Assembly: GCF_001434395.1 (NCBI RefSeq)
Contig: NZ_AZFS01000060.1
Coordinates: forward strand, 161,724-225,723
Direction: 5' to 3'
Origin: Levilactobacillus hammesii DSM 16381
GTDB taxonomy: Bacteria; Bacillota; Bacilli; Lactobacillales; Lactobacillaceae
DNA length: 64,000 nt
A program made the translations under genes and the position numbers. This document shows positions 1 to 8,396 of the stretch, in pieces. Each line of letters begins with the position of its first letter. The first letter of the stretch is position 1. The notes under the pieces were generated by a model. The model was not told where the DNA came from. It was given only the letters and a program-made list of their open reading frames with translations, and searched no databases.

Positions 1-1
1 G

Positions 2-445
2 TTTCGGGTCAAAAGTAGTCGGCAGATGCAGGATATAGATGCGGATGAACTCAGTCGCAGCAAGGTGACACAGTTGCTGTATTACGTTCAGGGAATTTGT
101 GTGGTCGTCTACGGAATCAATGCCTTTTCAGATGACTTGGTGGCCGGTGAGCATGGCGTCATGATTCCCGCAGTAGAGGAACGGTATGCCGGTCAAACGG
201 GAATTGTCGGCCGCATCTCGGCCGAGGATCAAGCGGACTATGATTACTTGGCCTCGATTCAGCAGTTTCAGGCCATTCTTGAGTGTGTTTGGCAGACCTT
301 TGGCAATCTATCCGCGGTTGAATTGATGGAGCAGGTGCAGTGTGATCAACCCTGGGCGGAGACGTTGCCGGGACGGTCTATTGAGATGAATCTAATGGAA
401 GATTATTTTAAAGATAAGGTGATTGCCCGCATCAAAACGGATTAG
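2..445 (+). CDS. Panacea-domain (DUF4065) protein, 3' part only
   Basis: The frame is open from the first bases of the window, so the gene very likely starts upstream; the first ATG inside is at 26. The visible part carries the pattern of the Panacea/SocA-like family: LLYYVQG, then a short loop, then GEHGVMIP (residues about 15-50 from the internal ATG), where family members read LLYYAQG and HGPVVP. The end is acidic and lacks any membrane segment. Known Panacea proteins serve as antitoxins of diverse small toxins or as prophage and stress accessory proteins. Any partner toxin would lie left of the window, so a toxin-antitoxin role is inference. A hairpin terminator follows directly. Confidence 0.6.
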   Translation, partial: FRVKSSRQMQDIDADELSRSKVTQLLYYVQGICVVVYGINAFSDDLVAGEHGVMIPAVEERYAGQTGIVGRISAEDQADYDYLASIQQFQAILECVWQTFGNLSAVELMEQVQCDQPWAETLPGRSIEMNLMEDYFKDKVIARIKTD

Positions 446-473
446 CAGGCAGTCGACTAAAAAAATGAGACAA

Positions 474-535
474 AAAGCGTCATTCGCCAGTACCGAGGAA
501 CGATCCCCAGACTAACGAATGACGCTTTCTTTCTA
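474..535. terminator. Bidirectional terminator between the Panacea gene and asnA
   Basis: A perfect 13-bp stem (474-486 with 516-528) is followed by a T-rich tract on the plus strand and preceded by an A-rich tract. It can therefore stop both the Panacea gene and the convergent asnA gene. The upstream flank GAGACAAAAAGCG resembles the start of the repeat at 63730. Confidence 0.75.
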
Positions 536-554
536 TATTATTAAGTTCTTAATT

Positions 555-1562
555 TTAGAGTAAGTGAATGTTGGCTGCTTCGCATTGATCGATCATGGCT
601 TGTGGCCAGATGGACGTTTGGACTTCACCCACGTGGGCTTTACCCAGGAGTAGCATACATAACCGGGATTGGCCGATCCCACCACCAATGGTGTAAGGGA
701 GTTCTTCGTTCATAATCATTTTGTGATAAGGCAGGCTTAACCGGTCTTCGGCGTGGGCAATCTTTAATTGTTTCTTCATGGATGCGGCATCGACCCGGAC
801 ACCCATGCTGGAGATTTCAATGGCCTGTTGTAGGGGTTCGTACCAGAACATGATGTCACCGTTCAACTCCCAGTCATCGTAATCAGGGGCTCGGCCATCG
901 TGCCGCTTGCCGCTCTTGAGGGCGCCACCAATCTTCATCAGGAAGACACAGCCGAGCTTCTTGCTAATGGCGTTTTCACGTTCGCGAGGGGTCATCTCAG
1001 GGTACATGTCTTCGAGCTCTTGCGTGGTGATGAAGTGAATTTCATCTGGTAAGTGGTGAACGGCTTGGGGGAACTTGTACCAAACTTCGTGTTCCATGTG
1101 CTTGATGACCTTGAAGATGGTGCGGACAGTGGACTTGAGCGTTTCTTCAGTCCGTTCGTCCTTGGCAATCACCTTTTCCCAATCCCATTGGTCAACGTAG
1201 GCGGAGTGGAAGTTGTCTAAGTCTTCGTCTTTACGAATGGCGTTCATGTTGGTGTAGAGGCCTTCGTGCATCTTAAAGCCGTTCTTCTTTAGGGCAACCC
1301 GTTTCCACTTGGCCAGGGAGTGGACAATTTCAATGGTAGCATCGCCCATGTCGGCCATGGTGAAGGAGACGGGCTTTTCAACACCGTTTAAGTTATCGTT
1401 CAGACCGGTGGACTTTTCCACAAACATAGGTGCCGTCAGACGAGAGAGGTTGAGCTGCTTGCCGAATTCTTCCTGGAAGGTTTCCCGGATGTAACGGATG
1501 GCTTCCTGAGTGTCCTTAACAGATAATTTTGGATCGTATGATTTTGGAATAATTAAATGCAT
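555..1562 (-). CDS. asnA: Aspartate--ammonia ligase (asparagine synthetase A)
   Basis: AsnA makes asparagine from aspartate, ammonia and ATP in the cytoplasm. The 335-residue product matches the family length (about 330) and shows its landmarks: IIPKSYDP at the N-terminus, the TGLNDNLNG segment, DQWDWEK, and the [11 protein letters not shown] motif near the C-terminus, typical of class II aminoacyl-tRNA-synthetase-like folds. I chose the ATG at 1562 because AAAGGAG stands 8 bases upstream. An in-frame ATG at 1658 exists but lies inside the T-box leader. The gene is alone on the minus strand and is controlled by that leader, so it should be expressed when charged tRNA-Asn is scarce. Confidence 0.96.
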   Translation of the reverse strand: MHLIIPKSYDPKLSVKDTQEAIRYIRETFQEEFGKQLNLSRLTAPMFVEKSTGLNDNLNGVEKPVSFTMADMGDATIEIVHSLAKWKRVALKKNGFKMHEGLYTNMNAIRKDEDLDNFHSAYVDQWDWEKVIAKDERTEETLKSTVRTIFKVIKHMEHEVWYKFPQAVHHLPDEIHFITTQELEDMYPEMTPRERENAISKKLGCVFLMKIGGALKSGKRHDGRAPDYDDWELNGDIMFWYEPLQQAIEISSMGVRVDAASMKKQLKIAHAEDRLSLPYHKMIMNEELPYTIGGGIGQSRLCMLLLGKAHVGEVQTSIWPQAMIDQCEAANIHLL

Positions 1563-1597
1563 AAGCAATTCTCCTTTGGGTTTTAGGTTCAGATAAA

Positions 1598-1885
1598 ATA
1601 AAAAAAGTTTTTCCATCCCTTGTGTAATCAAGGGACGAAAAAACTTTCGCGGTACCACCCAAGTTGCCCACTCTAGAAATGGACCAGCTCAATTAGAGTA
1701 CAAACATACTCTACCGATGGTAACGTACCGGTCGACGGCTAGCCCTACTGCGATGACCTCGTTTCAGGAAGCAACTAAGAAAGTGTTATTCCGAATAGCC
1801 ACACACTGATTGGGTTTGCACTAAGTCCCAACTCACTGACAGGGTGACTAGACGTACTCGTCTTTCCTCCGTTTTTTATCTTATG
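1598..1885 (-). promoter_or_regulatory. T-box riboswitch leader of asnA (probable Asn specifier)
   Basis: On the minus strand the canonical T-box motif GGGTGGTACCGCG lies at 1660-1648. It is followed by a 17-bp terminator stem (1645-1629 with 1622-1606) and a T run. The upstream part has the AGAGTGG box (about 1675-1669) and a GAGTA K-turn-like element near 1860. In the Stem I 3' side the sequence GGAAT-AAC-AC puts an AAC (Asn) triplet at 1787-1785 where the specifier is expected. This fits asnA regulation by uncharged tRNA-Asn through antitermination. The specifier assignment was made by eye, without a folding program. Confidence 0.92.
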
Positions 1886-1891
1886 GGATTA

Positions 1892-1919
1892 ATCCTAGCA
1901 CCTTTTTTTGATTTGTAAA
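1892..1919 (-). promoter_or_regulatory. asnA promoter
   Basis: On the minus strand TTTACA (1919-1914) and TAGGAT (1897-1892) are separated by 16 bases, just upstream of the T-box leader. Confidence 0.6.
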
Positions 1920-2264
1920 CATAAAAATTAGAATTCCGCGAGAAAAGTTGCCAGAAATGACGCCGAAAAGCCGCGGTATTATTGGCACGAATGAGAATTG
2001 AATTTTTTTGACTGACGATGACGGGGAGAGCTTCTTCCAGGGAAGTCGGTCTTAAAGACTGGCAGCAGACGGTCATGGTGTTCAGGCGGGGAAGCGGCGG
2101 CTAACTAGACCCAAATGAAGCGAGAATGATTAACTTCAGAAACAATCGGATTATGATCCGACTGTGACGGTCAGCCGGTTAAAGTGACGATTCAAAATCG
2201 CCGGTTGGTCAATTAAACAACCCAACGAATCCCGGCAGAATACGCTTTCAGCGCAATTTTCATC
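1920..2264. other. Gene-free stretch between asnA and the permease
   Basis: About 345 bases with no convincing gene. A reading frame crosses it on the minus strand but runs into the asnA promoter and has no ribosome binding site. A small 6-bp hairpin (2146-2151 with 2156-2161) is the only structure seen. Confidence 0.5.
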
Positions 2265-2293
2265 TTGACATTCCGACCAATCAAAATTAGAAT
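2265..2293 (+). promoter_or_regulatory. Promoter of the amino acid permease
   Basis: TTGACA (2265-2270), 17-base spacer, TAGAAT (2288-2293). It is followed by GGAAGGAGGA ending at 2340, just before the ATG. Confidence 0.8.
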
Positions 2294-2346
2294 GTAATAA
2301 TTAGTCTTATCAAATTCTCATTATATGAGCGGAAGGAGGAGTCGCA

Positions 2347-3765
2347 ATGGCAAAGCAGCCACTACAACTATTTATTAAGAAACAGGTGCAGACTGATTTA
2401 TACAAGAAAACGGGGTTGGAAAAGACCTTAACCGCGTTCAGTCTAACCACTATGGGGATCGGCGCGATTGTCGGTTCTGGGATTTTTATCACGCCCGGAC
2501 TGATTGCCGCTAACTATACAGGTCCCAGCGTGATGCTCTCCTATGTGATTGCCGTGGTCGTCTGTGCCATGGCGGCGCTGTGTTACTCTGAATTTTCCTC
2601 AACGATTCCGCTGGCGGGGAGTGCCTATACCTACGTCTACGCCGTGTTTGGCGAATTTATCGCTTGGATCCTCGGTTGGGCGTTGATTTCGGAGTATCTC
2701 TTCGCCGTATCTTCAGTGGCCGTGAGCTGGTCCTCGTATTTCCAGAACTTGATGGGTGGTTTCGGTATTAAATTACCACCGTTCCTTCAAGCTGCAGCGG
2801 GAACCGCCGGGGTCAAAGGTGGCGGCATTGATATTGTGGCGCTGCTGATCACGATGCTGGTAGCCGCGTTACTCTCTAAAGGGATTCGCGAGTCGGCCCG
2901 CATCAATAACATTATGGTGATCGTTAAAATTTTAGTTATTTTATTATTTATTGCTATTGCTATTTTTTACGTTAAGCCCGCCAATTATCGGCCATTCATG
3001 CCCTATGGGACGCACGGTGTTTTCAAGGGGGCGGCCGTGGCTTTCTACGCCTACATTGGGTTTGACGCGGTGTCGACGGCGAGTGAAGAAGTGAAGAATC
3101 CCAAACGAAACATGCCCATCGGGATCATTTCCTCCCTGTTGGTGGCGGCGGTGCTTTACATTGGGTTATCTGCCGTATTAGTTGGGGTGGTTCACTATAC
3201 CAAGCTGAGCGTGGCCGATCCCGTAGCGTTTGCGCTTAACCTGATTCATCAGGATTGGGCAGCTGGCGTGATTTCCTTCGGGGCGATCGTGGGGATGACC
3301 ACGGTGCTGATCGTGATGTCCTACGGGGGCACGCGGTTGTTGTTTGCCATCAGTCGTGATGGCTTACTGCCAGCGTCACTGAAAAAGCTACATCCGAAGA
3401 CGCACGTGCCCGTGGCCAATACCTGGATCTTTGGGGTCGTTGCGAGTATCTTTGCGGCCTTTATTCCGATTGATAAGATCGCGGAACTGGTTAACATTGG
3501 GACGTTGTCCGCATTTGCCATGGTATCGTTGGGAATTGTCTTCCTACGCCATGACGAGCGATTTAAGGATATGGAGACCTCGTTTAAGGTGCCATGGTAT
3601 CCCTTCCTGCCCATAGCGTCCTTCCTGGCCTGTGTCTACCTGATGACGCAGTTGCAACCTTTTACCTGGGAAGCATTTGGTATCTGGGTAGTCTTGGGCC
3701 TGGTCGTCTACGTGAGCTACGGCTATCACCATAGTCGGGTCCGTCGTGAGTCCCTGGCGGAGTAA
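2347..3765 (+). CDS. APC-superfamily amino acid permease (CAT/YfnA-like)
   Basis: A 472-residue integral membrane protein with about twelve hydrophobic segments. The first segment carries the APC signature GIGAIVGSGIFI (residues about 37-48), and the FYAYIGFDAVSTASEEVKNP stretch (about 235-255) is typical of the cationic amino acid transporter branch that includes B. subtilis YfnA. It should import or exchange amino acids across the cytoplasmic membrane; the substrate cannot be read from sequence. The start has a strong ribosome binding site (GGAAGGAGGA, 2331-2340). It is a single-gene unit with its own promoter and terminator. Confidence 0.88.
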   Translation: MAKQPLQLFIKKQVQTDLYKKTGLEKTLTAFSLTTMGIGAIVGSGIFITPGLIAANYTGPSVMLSYVIAVVVCAMAALCYSEFSSTIPLAGSAYTYVYAVFGEFIAWILGWALISEYLFAVSSVAVSWSSYFQNLMGGFGIKLPPFLQAAAGTAGVKGGGIDIVALLITMLVAALLSKGIRESARINNIMVIVKILVILLFIAIAIFYVKPANYRPFMPYGTHGVFKGAAVAFYAYIGFDAVSTASEEVKNPKRNMPIGIISSLLVAAVLYIGLSAVLVGVVHYTKLSVADPVAFALNLIHQDWAAGVISFGAIVGMTTVLIVMSYGGTRLLFAISRDGLLPASLKKLHPKTHVPVANTWIFGVVASIFAAFIPIDKIAELVNIGTLSAFAMVSLGIVFLRHDERFKDMETSFKVPWYPFLPIASFLACVYLMTQLQPFTWEAFGIWVVLGLVVYVSYGYHHSRVRRESLAE

Positions 3766-3813
3766 GCTGGCGTCCTTTACGAAACTAAACACGAACGAAA
3801 AACTCATACATCG

Positions 3814-3851
3814 AAGCGTTGCTGCAGAGACGGCAACGCTTTGTTTTTTAT
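3814..3851 (+). terminator. Terminator of the permease gene
   Basis: A 9-bp stem (3814-3822 with 3833-3841) is followed by a run of T with one G. Confidence 0.8.
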
Positions 3852-3892
3852 TAAGAATGTCATGAACTCAGGAAGTGTTAAGGAAAGGCCTC

Positions 3893-3898
3893 TATAAT
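3893..3898 (+). promoter_or_regulatory. -10 box upstream of the first LCP gene
   Basis: Consensus TATAAT, with no convincing -35 at normal spacing. The leader that follows holds an inverted repeat (CCATCC near 3932 with GGATGG near 3953) before the start codon. Confidence 0.45.
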
Positions 3899-3978
3899 GG
3901 ACGAGTCAGTTAATGAGAGAACAATTTAACCCCATCCGGTAAGCTAACGGGTGGATGGAAGGGTGGTAAACACAAACC

Positions 3979-5046
3979 ATGGAACCACGACACAGACCAA
4001 GAAGAAAGCGTCATCCCATACGGAATATTATTATCATTGTAATTCTAGCCTTACTGGCTGGGGGAACGGCGTATGGGATGCATAAGTATGAAAGCCTCAA
4101 GAACACCGTTAAGACCTCTTATAAGGCGTCTGGAGCGAAGAAACTCCGGAACGTGGATGCACAGCTATCGGGGAAGAAGCCCATTTCGATTTTGTTGATG
4201 GGAACCGATACGGGGGCTCTGGGACGGACCTTTGCCGGACGGACGGATAGTATGATGGTGGTCACCATTAATCCGAAGACCGATAAGACCACGATCACGA
4301 GTATTCCACGGGATACGGCCATCACGATTCCGGGTTACGAAGACTATGGGATCTCGAAGATCAATGCGGCTTACGCCTATGGGAAGTCCAAGACGGCCAT
4401 CACCACGGTTCAACAGATGCTGAACGTGCCGATTGATTTCTATGCCATCATTAACATGGGTGGGATGGAAAAAATTATTGATGAGGTCGGGGGCGTAACG
4501 GTGACGCCGACGCTGAGCTTTAGCTATGGTGGCTACACGTTTAAGAAGGGCGTTAAGACCCACATGAACGGGAAACAGGCCCTGGCTTACGCGCGGATGC
4601 GGGACGACGATCCACAGGGAGATTACGGTCGGCAAACGCGGCAGCGAAAGGTGATCATGGCCTTGCTGGCGAAGTCTGGCTCGGTTAGCACCTTGCTGAA
4701 CGAGCAGTTTATTAGCTCACTGACGAAGCAGACACAGACCGACTTGACCTTTAACGATCTGACGGCGCTGACCACGAATTACCTGTCGGCAACGAAGCAT
4801 ATCAAGACGACTCACCTGCAGGGAACGAGTGAGACCATTAACAGTCAAAGTATGGAAGTGGCCTCGAAATCCGAACTACAGCGAGTGACCAATTATATCC
4901 GAAATGGCTTAAGCCTGGCTTACAAGAAGACCGGGACGATTGCGGATATGAGTACGTCAGGAGCAACGACGACCAGTACAGATACGACAAATAGCGGTAA
5001 CAGCGGGAACACCGGAGATTCGAATGGTGGGACTGGCGGTTACTAA
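3979..5046 (+). CDS. LytR-CpsA-Psr (LCP) family cell-wall polymer ligase, copy 1
   Basis: LCP proteins attach undecaprenyl-linked polymers (teichoic acids, capsule) to peptidoglycan outside the membrane. The 355-residue product has a very basic cytoplasmic start, one membrane segment (about 16-34) and an extracellular LCP domain. That domain holds the conserved GTDTG (75-79), GRTDSM (87-92) and SIPRDT (108-113) motifs that bind the pyrophosphate-lipid. The last 35 residues are a Thr/Ser/Gly-rich tail. The ribosome binding site is weak and distant (GAAGGGTGG). It stands as its own unit just before the EPS locus, and a close paralogue sits at the far end (17522-18505). Confidence 0.93.
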   Translation: MEPRHRPRRKRHPIRNIIIIVILALLAGGTAYGMHKYESLKNTVKTSYKASGAKKLRNVDAQLSGKKPISILLMGTDTGALGRTFAGRTDSMMVVTINPKTDKTTITSIPRDTAITIPGYEDYGISKINAAYAYGKSKTAITTVQQMLNVPIDFYAIINMGGMEKIIDEVGGVTVTPTLSFSYGGYTFKKGVKTHMNGKQALAYARMRDDDPQGDYGRQTRQRKVIMALLAKSGSVSTLLNEQFISSLTKQTQTDLTFNDLTALTTNYLSATKHIKTTHLQGTSETINSQSMEVASKSELQRVTNYIRNGLSLAYKKTGTIADMSTSGATTTSTDTTNSGNSGNTGDSNGGTGGY

Positions 5047-5063
5047 ATAATAATGATGCAATC

Positions 5064-5112
5064 AAAAGGCACCCACTACAACGATCAGTTGTGGTGGGTG
5101 CCTTTTGACTTA
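5064..5112. terminator. Strong terminator after LCP copy 1
   Basis: A perfect 19-bp stem (5064-5082 with 5088-5106). The stem itself starts with AAAA and ends with TTTT, so it can act in both directions. It insulates the LCP gene from the EPS operon. Confidence 0.85.
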
Positions 5113-5185
5113 TCACGGGAAAACCGAACAAATTTAGACAAGGCGTGTCGGATGTGACAGGAAAAGCGTAATGAGAATGTATTAA

Positions 5186-5211
5186 TTGCGGACAATATAT
5201 TATAGTATAAT
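5186..5211 (+). promoter_or_regulatory. Probable EPS operon promoter region
   Basis: An AT-rich stretch ends in consensus TATAAT (5206-5211), about 150 bases before the first EPS gene. The nearest -35-like hexamer, TTGCGG (5186-5191), is too close (14 bases), so only the -10 is convincing. Confidence 0.4.
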
Positions 5212-5364
5212 AAGATGGTTGAACAATAATATTCTAGCTGTGATTATACAGTTATGCATAAATGTCATTGATATTAATTAACTTGAGTGATAACATTTCT
5301 CTTGTTGTCGTTTTTGAGTGGCTTTAGTAAGTTCGATAAACAAACTGTAGTGTTGGAGGAGAAT

Positions 5365-6162
5365 ATGGATTCAGAACAGACAATAAGTTTGATGCAGATT
5401 ATAGGTATCTTGTGGAAACATTTGAAGATGATTGGTGTCACAACACTCGTGGTTTTCATAGCCACTATTTTTATCACTTTTTTTGTGATGACGCCTAAAT
5501 ACGAATCGACGACGGAAATTTTGGTCAACCGCAAGCTTTCGCCAGAAAATCAGGGAGCACAACTTCAACAGGTGCAGGCTGACGTTCAGATGATTAGTAC
5601 ATATAAGGATATCATTACCAGTCCAACCGTGTTGACCACGGTTAATAAGACGGTCAGCGACTATCCAGGCTATCCGGGTTCTATGGCAGGGATTAAGGAC
5701 GCACTTAAGATCAGTAATGAAACCAACTCACAAGTTTTCTCGGTAACGGCAACTGCGACAGATGCAAAGACGGCAGCTGCAATCGCTAATGAAACGGCTA
5801 AAGTTTTTAAGCAGAAAGTTGTGAAGATGATGAGCGTGAATAACGTTTCAATTGTCTCACGTGCAGTGCCAGATTACGACGCAGTGAGTCCTAGGAAAGC
5901 CTTGAATTTATTGGTTGGAATTGTTGCGGGGATACTATTGGGAATTATGTTGGCTTTCATTCGAGAGGTGACCGATCGAACCGTCACCACGGAAGCGTTC
6001 TTGACGGATGAGTTGGGGTTAACCAGCTTGGGCGTGATCAGTGAGATTGATCAGGTTGATGTGAAGAAAAGAATTGGTCACGTTCATCGCCCAGAATCTA
6101 GCGTATTGATTACTGATGGCAAGGGTGATGTCGAGACACGAGAACGGCGTAGAAGGGTGTAG
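5365..6162 (+). CDS. Wzz/CpsC-like polysaccharide co-polymerase, BY-kinase modulator
   Basis: A 265-residue Wzz-family protein that, with the kinase encoded next, sets EPS chain length and export. It has two membrane segments (about residues 22-45 and 186-206), with an extracellular part between them that begins TPKYESTTEILVNRKL, typical of the family. The short cytoplasmic tail would contact the kinase. I chose the ATG at 5365 because TTGGAGGAG stands just upstream. An in-frame ATG at 5287 would add 26 residues but has no binding site. It opens a run of closely spaced co-directional genes: kinase, phosphatase and priming transferase follow with 0-1 base spacing. Confidence 0.9.
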   Translation: MDSEQTISLMQIIGILWKHLKMIGVTTLVVFIATIFITFFVMTPKYESTTEILVNRKLSPENQGAQLQQVQADVQMISTYKDIITSPTVLTTVNKTVSDYPGYPGSMAGIKDALKISNETNSQVFSVTATATDAKTAAAIANETAKVFKQKVVKMMSVNNVSIVSRAVPDYDAVSPRKALNLLVGIVAGILLGIMLAFIREVTDRTVTTEAFLTDELGLTSLGVISEIDQVDVKKRIGHVHRPESSVLITDGKGDVETRERRRRV

Positions 6163-6927
6163 GTGATGACAATGGCATGGTTTAAGAGCCGGAAAAAGAA
6201 ATTAGATGACACAAGCCTAAAGTATGGGGTTGGTCTGGTTACCTATACTGATCCTGCAGGACAGATATCGGAACAGTTTAAAACGGTTCGAACCAACATC
6301 CAATTTTCCTCTTTGGGGAAGGACCTGAAGTCGGTTTTGTTTACATCCTCGGAACCCTCAGAAGGAAAATCGACCGTCAGTAACAACATGGCCGTCACTT
6401 GGGCCGATCAAGGAACCAAGGTTATTCTCGTTGATGCTGACTTGCGGCGACCAACTGTACATAAATCATTTAGCGTTAGCAATCGCGCGGGTCTGACCAA
6501 CTATCTTTCACAGGCGATGGATTTAGCGGCTGTTATTCAGCCGACAATTATCGATAATCTGGATGTGATTAGCAGTGGGCCGATCCCACCGAATCCGGCA
6601 GAACTGTTGGGTAGCGATCGTGTTCAGCAGTTGATCGATAAGCTAAGTGAAAAGTATGATTTAATCATTTTTGATGCGCCGCCAGTCAATACGGTGACAG
6701 ATTCACAGTTATTGGCTGCTCGAACCGATGGCACTATTTTAGTTGTTCCACAAGGGATTGCTGATAAGAACGGTGTGCGGCGGGCTAAGCAATTGCTAGA
6801 GACAGTGCACGCCAATATTTTGGGTGCAGTGATGAATCGTGTAACGGCTCAGAAGTCTGAGGGCTATTACGGTGGTAGCTATTATGGTGGTAACTATGGT
6901 GGATATTATGGGACTGATGGTAAGTAA
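6163..6927 (+). CDS. CpsD/CapB-like bacterial tyrosine kinase
   Basis: A cytoplasmic BY-kinase that autophosphorylates on a C-terminal tyrosine cluster and controls EPS assembly through the modulator just upstream. Visible are Walker A (SSEPSEGKST, about 62-71), Walker A' (VILVDADLRRP, 87-97) and Walker B (LIIFDAPP, about 167-174). The last 23 residues are a YYGG-type cluster with eight tyrosines. The frame opens directly after the previous stop with GTG-ATG-ACA-ATG; the ATG at 6166 or 6172 is as likely as the GTG at 6163. The kinase and its modulator are split genes, as usual in Firmicutes. Confidence 0.93.
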   Translation: MMTMAWFKSRKKKLDDTSLKYGVGLVTYTDPAGQISEQFKTVRTNIQFSSLGKDLKSVLFTSSEPSEGKSTVSNNMAVTWADQGTKVILVDADLRRPTVHKSFSVSNRAGLTNYLSQAMDLAAVIQPTIIDNLDVISSGPIPPNPAELLGSDRVQQLIDKLSEKYDLIIFDAPPVNTVTDSQLLAARTDGTILVVPQGIADKNGVRRAKQLLETVHANILGAVMNRVTAQKSEGYYGGSYYGGNYGGYYGTDGK

Positions 6928-7709
6928 TGGGATTAATTGATCTACATTGTCATATTTTGCCGGGTGTTGACGATGGTTCGAAGGATATGGAGATGTCCTT
7001 GGAAATGGCACGAGTGGCTGTTAAACAAGGTATCTCGCATATTTTAGTGACACCGCATCATATGGATGGGATGTATCTGAACCATAAACAAGATGTCATT
7101 GCTAAAACAGATGCCTTCCAGGCTGCGTTGGACGCTACGGAAATACCGCTGACGGTGTTCCCGGGACAGGAGGTCCATTTGACTGGAGAGCTCCTAAAGG
7201 CGTTGGACGCGGATGATATTTTGTTTATGGATGAGGGTGGCCGGTATTTGTTATTGGAATTGCCGCACAGTGGGATTCCAGAGTATACCGAAGACATGAT
7301 CTTTGAGCTACAGGCACGGGGGATTACGCCAGTGATTGCGCATCCGGAAAGAAACCATGGCTTTCAAAAAGATCCGGACCGCCTGTATGATTTTGTTGAG
7401 ATGGGATGTCTGACACAGCTTACAAGTAGTAGCTATCTCGGTATTTTCGGTGATAGCGTTAAGAATTTAACAGCAAAGATTATTAACGCCAACTTGGGAT
7501 TTGCTTTTTCATCTGATGCGCATAACTTTGAGGGTCGTCGTTTCTTGATGGATGCCGCATTTGATAAGCTAGTAGACCAGGTTGGGGAGCAGGGTGCACA
7601 GACGTTTAATGAAAATGCCAAAGCGATTGTTAATGGGGATGATGTCGTGATGCCGGAAGTGAAGAGAATTTCGGCGGTGAAGAAGAAACGGAGGTTCTGG
7701 TTGTTCTAA
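6927..7709 (+). CDS. CpsB/YwqE-type PHP-family protein-tyrosine phosphatase
   Basis: A manganese-dependent phosphatase of the PHP fold that dephosphorylates the preceding BY-kinase. Metal-binding motifs are intact: DLHCHILPGVDDG (5-17), TPHH (42-45), PGQEV (about 79-83), HPERN (about 139-143) and SSDAHN (about 196-201). The length of 260 residues is standard (about 255). The start codon overlaps the last base of the kinase stop (TAATG), which suggests translational coupling. The C-terminus is basic (KKKRRFWLF). Confidence 0.93.
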   Translation: MGLIDLHCHILPGVDDGSKDMEMSLEMARVAVKQGISHILVTPHHMDGMYLNHKQDVIAKTDAFQAALDATEIPLTVFPGQEVHLTGELLKALDADDILFMDEGGRYLLLELPHSGIPEYTEDMIFELQARGITPVIAHPERNHGFQKDPDRLYDFVEMGCLTQLTSSSYLGIFGDSVKNLTAKIINANLGFAFSSDAHNFEGRRFLMDAAFDKLVDQVGEQGAQTFNENAKAIVNGDDVVMPEVKRISAVKKKRRFWLF

Positions 7710-8377
7710 TGGAGTATAGCAATGAAAAGCTTAAATCCCTAGCGGTTGATGTTCAGTATGAACAGCACCGATACATATATCGAGTTGGTAAACGAATTTT
7801 TGATTTCGTAGCGAGCTTGATTGGTCTAGCAGTATTGTCACCGGTTTTTCTAATTGTAGCGACAGCTATTAAATTAGAGGATCCCGTTGGACCAGTTTTT
7901 TATGCACAAGTACGGTTGGGCAAGCACCAGCAAAAGTTTAAAATGTATAAATTTCGATCAATGGTTGTTGATGCCGATAAAAAACTGAAGAAGTTATTGA
8001 AACTTAATGATGTTGATGGCGCAATGTTTAAAATGAGGGAAGATCCACGCGTGACGACTGTGGGTCGTTTTATTCGTAAATATAGTTTGGATGAATTGCC
8101 TCAATTAGTAAACGTGCTATTGGGGCAGATGAGTCTAGTAGGGCCGCGTCCACCTCTGCCACGTGAGGTTGCAGAGTATACGGATTATGATAAGCAACGG
8201 TTAATTGTGAAACCAGGATGTACAGGTCTATGGCAGGTTACCGTCAGAAATAATGCTAGTTTTGATGAGATGCTCCGTCTAGATTTGGCTTATATAAGTC
8301 ATCGTGGAATTAGGTTTGATTTATGGATACTCATACATACTGTATTTGTTTTTTTTAAACCCAATGGTGCATACTAG
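7709..8377 (+). CDS. Priming sugar-phosphate transferase (WbaP/EpsE C-terminal type)
   Basis: Transfers a hexose-1-phosphate from a UDP-sugar to undecaprenyl phosphate, the first step of each EPS repeat unit. The 222-residue form corresponds to the catalytic half of WbaP: one hydrophobic re-entrant segment (about 29-50), then KMYKFRSMV, YSLDELPQL, LVGPRPPLP and KPGCTGLWQV, all family signatures. The N-terminal multi-membrane part of full-length WbaP is absent, as in small monotopic transferases. The sugar (glucose or galactose) cannot be decided. Its start overlaps the phosphatase stop by one base. Confidence 0.92.
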   Translation: MEYSNEKLKSLAVDVQYEQHRYIYRVGKRIFDFVASLIGLAVLSPVFLIVATAIKLEDPVGPVFYAQVRLGKHQQKFKMYKFRSMVVDADKKLKKLLKLNDVDGAMFKMREDPRVTTVGRFIRKYSLDELPQLVNVLLGQMSLVGPRPPLPREVAEYTDYDKQRLIVKPGCTGLWQVTVRNNASFDEMLRLDLAYISHRGIRFDLWILIHTVFVFFKPNGAY

Positions 8378-8396
8378 CTTTGAAGGAGTGCTAATT

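Noticed and set aside
1876..2076. Minus-strand open frame upstream of asnA
   Set aside because: It runs through the asnA promoter, has no ribosome binding site and resembles no family.
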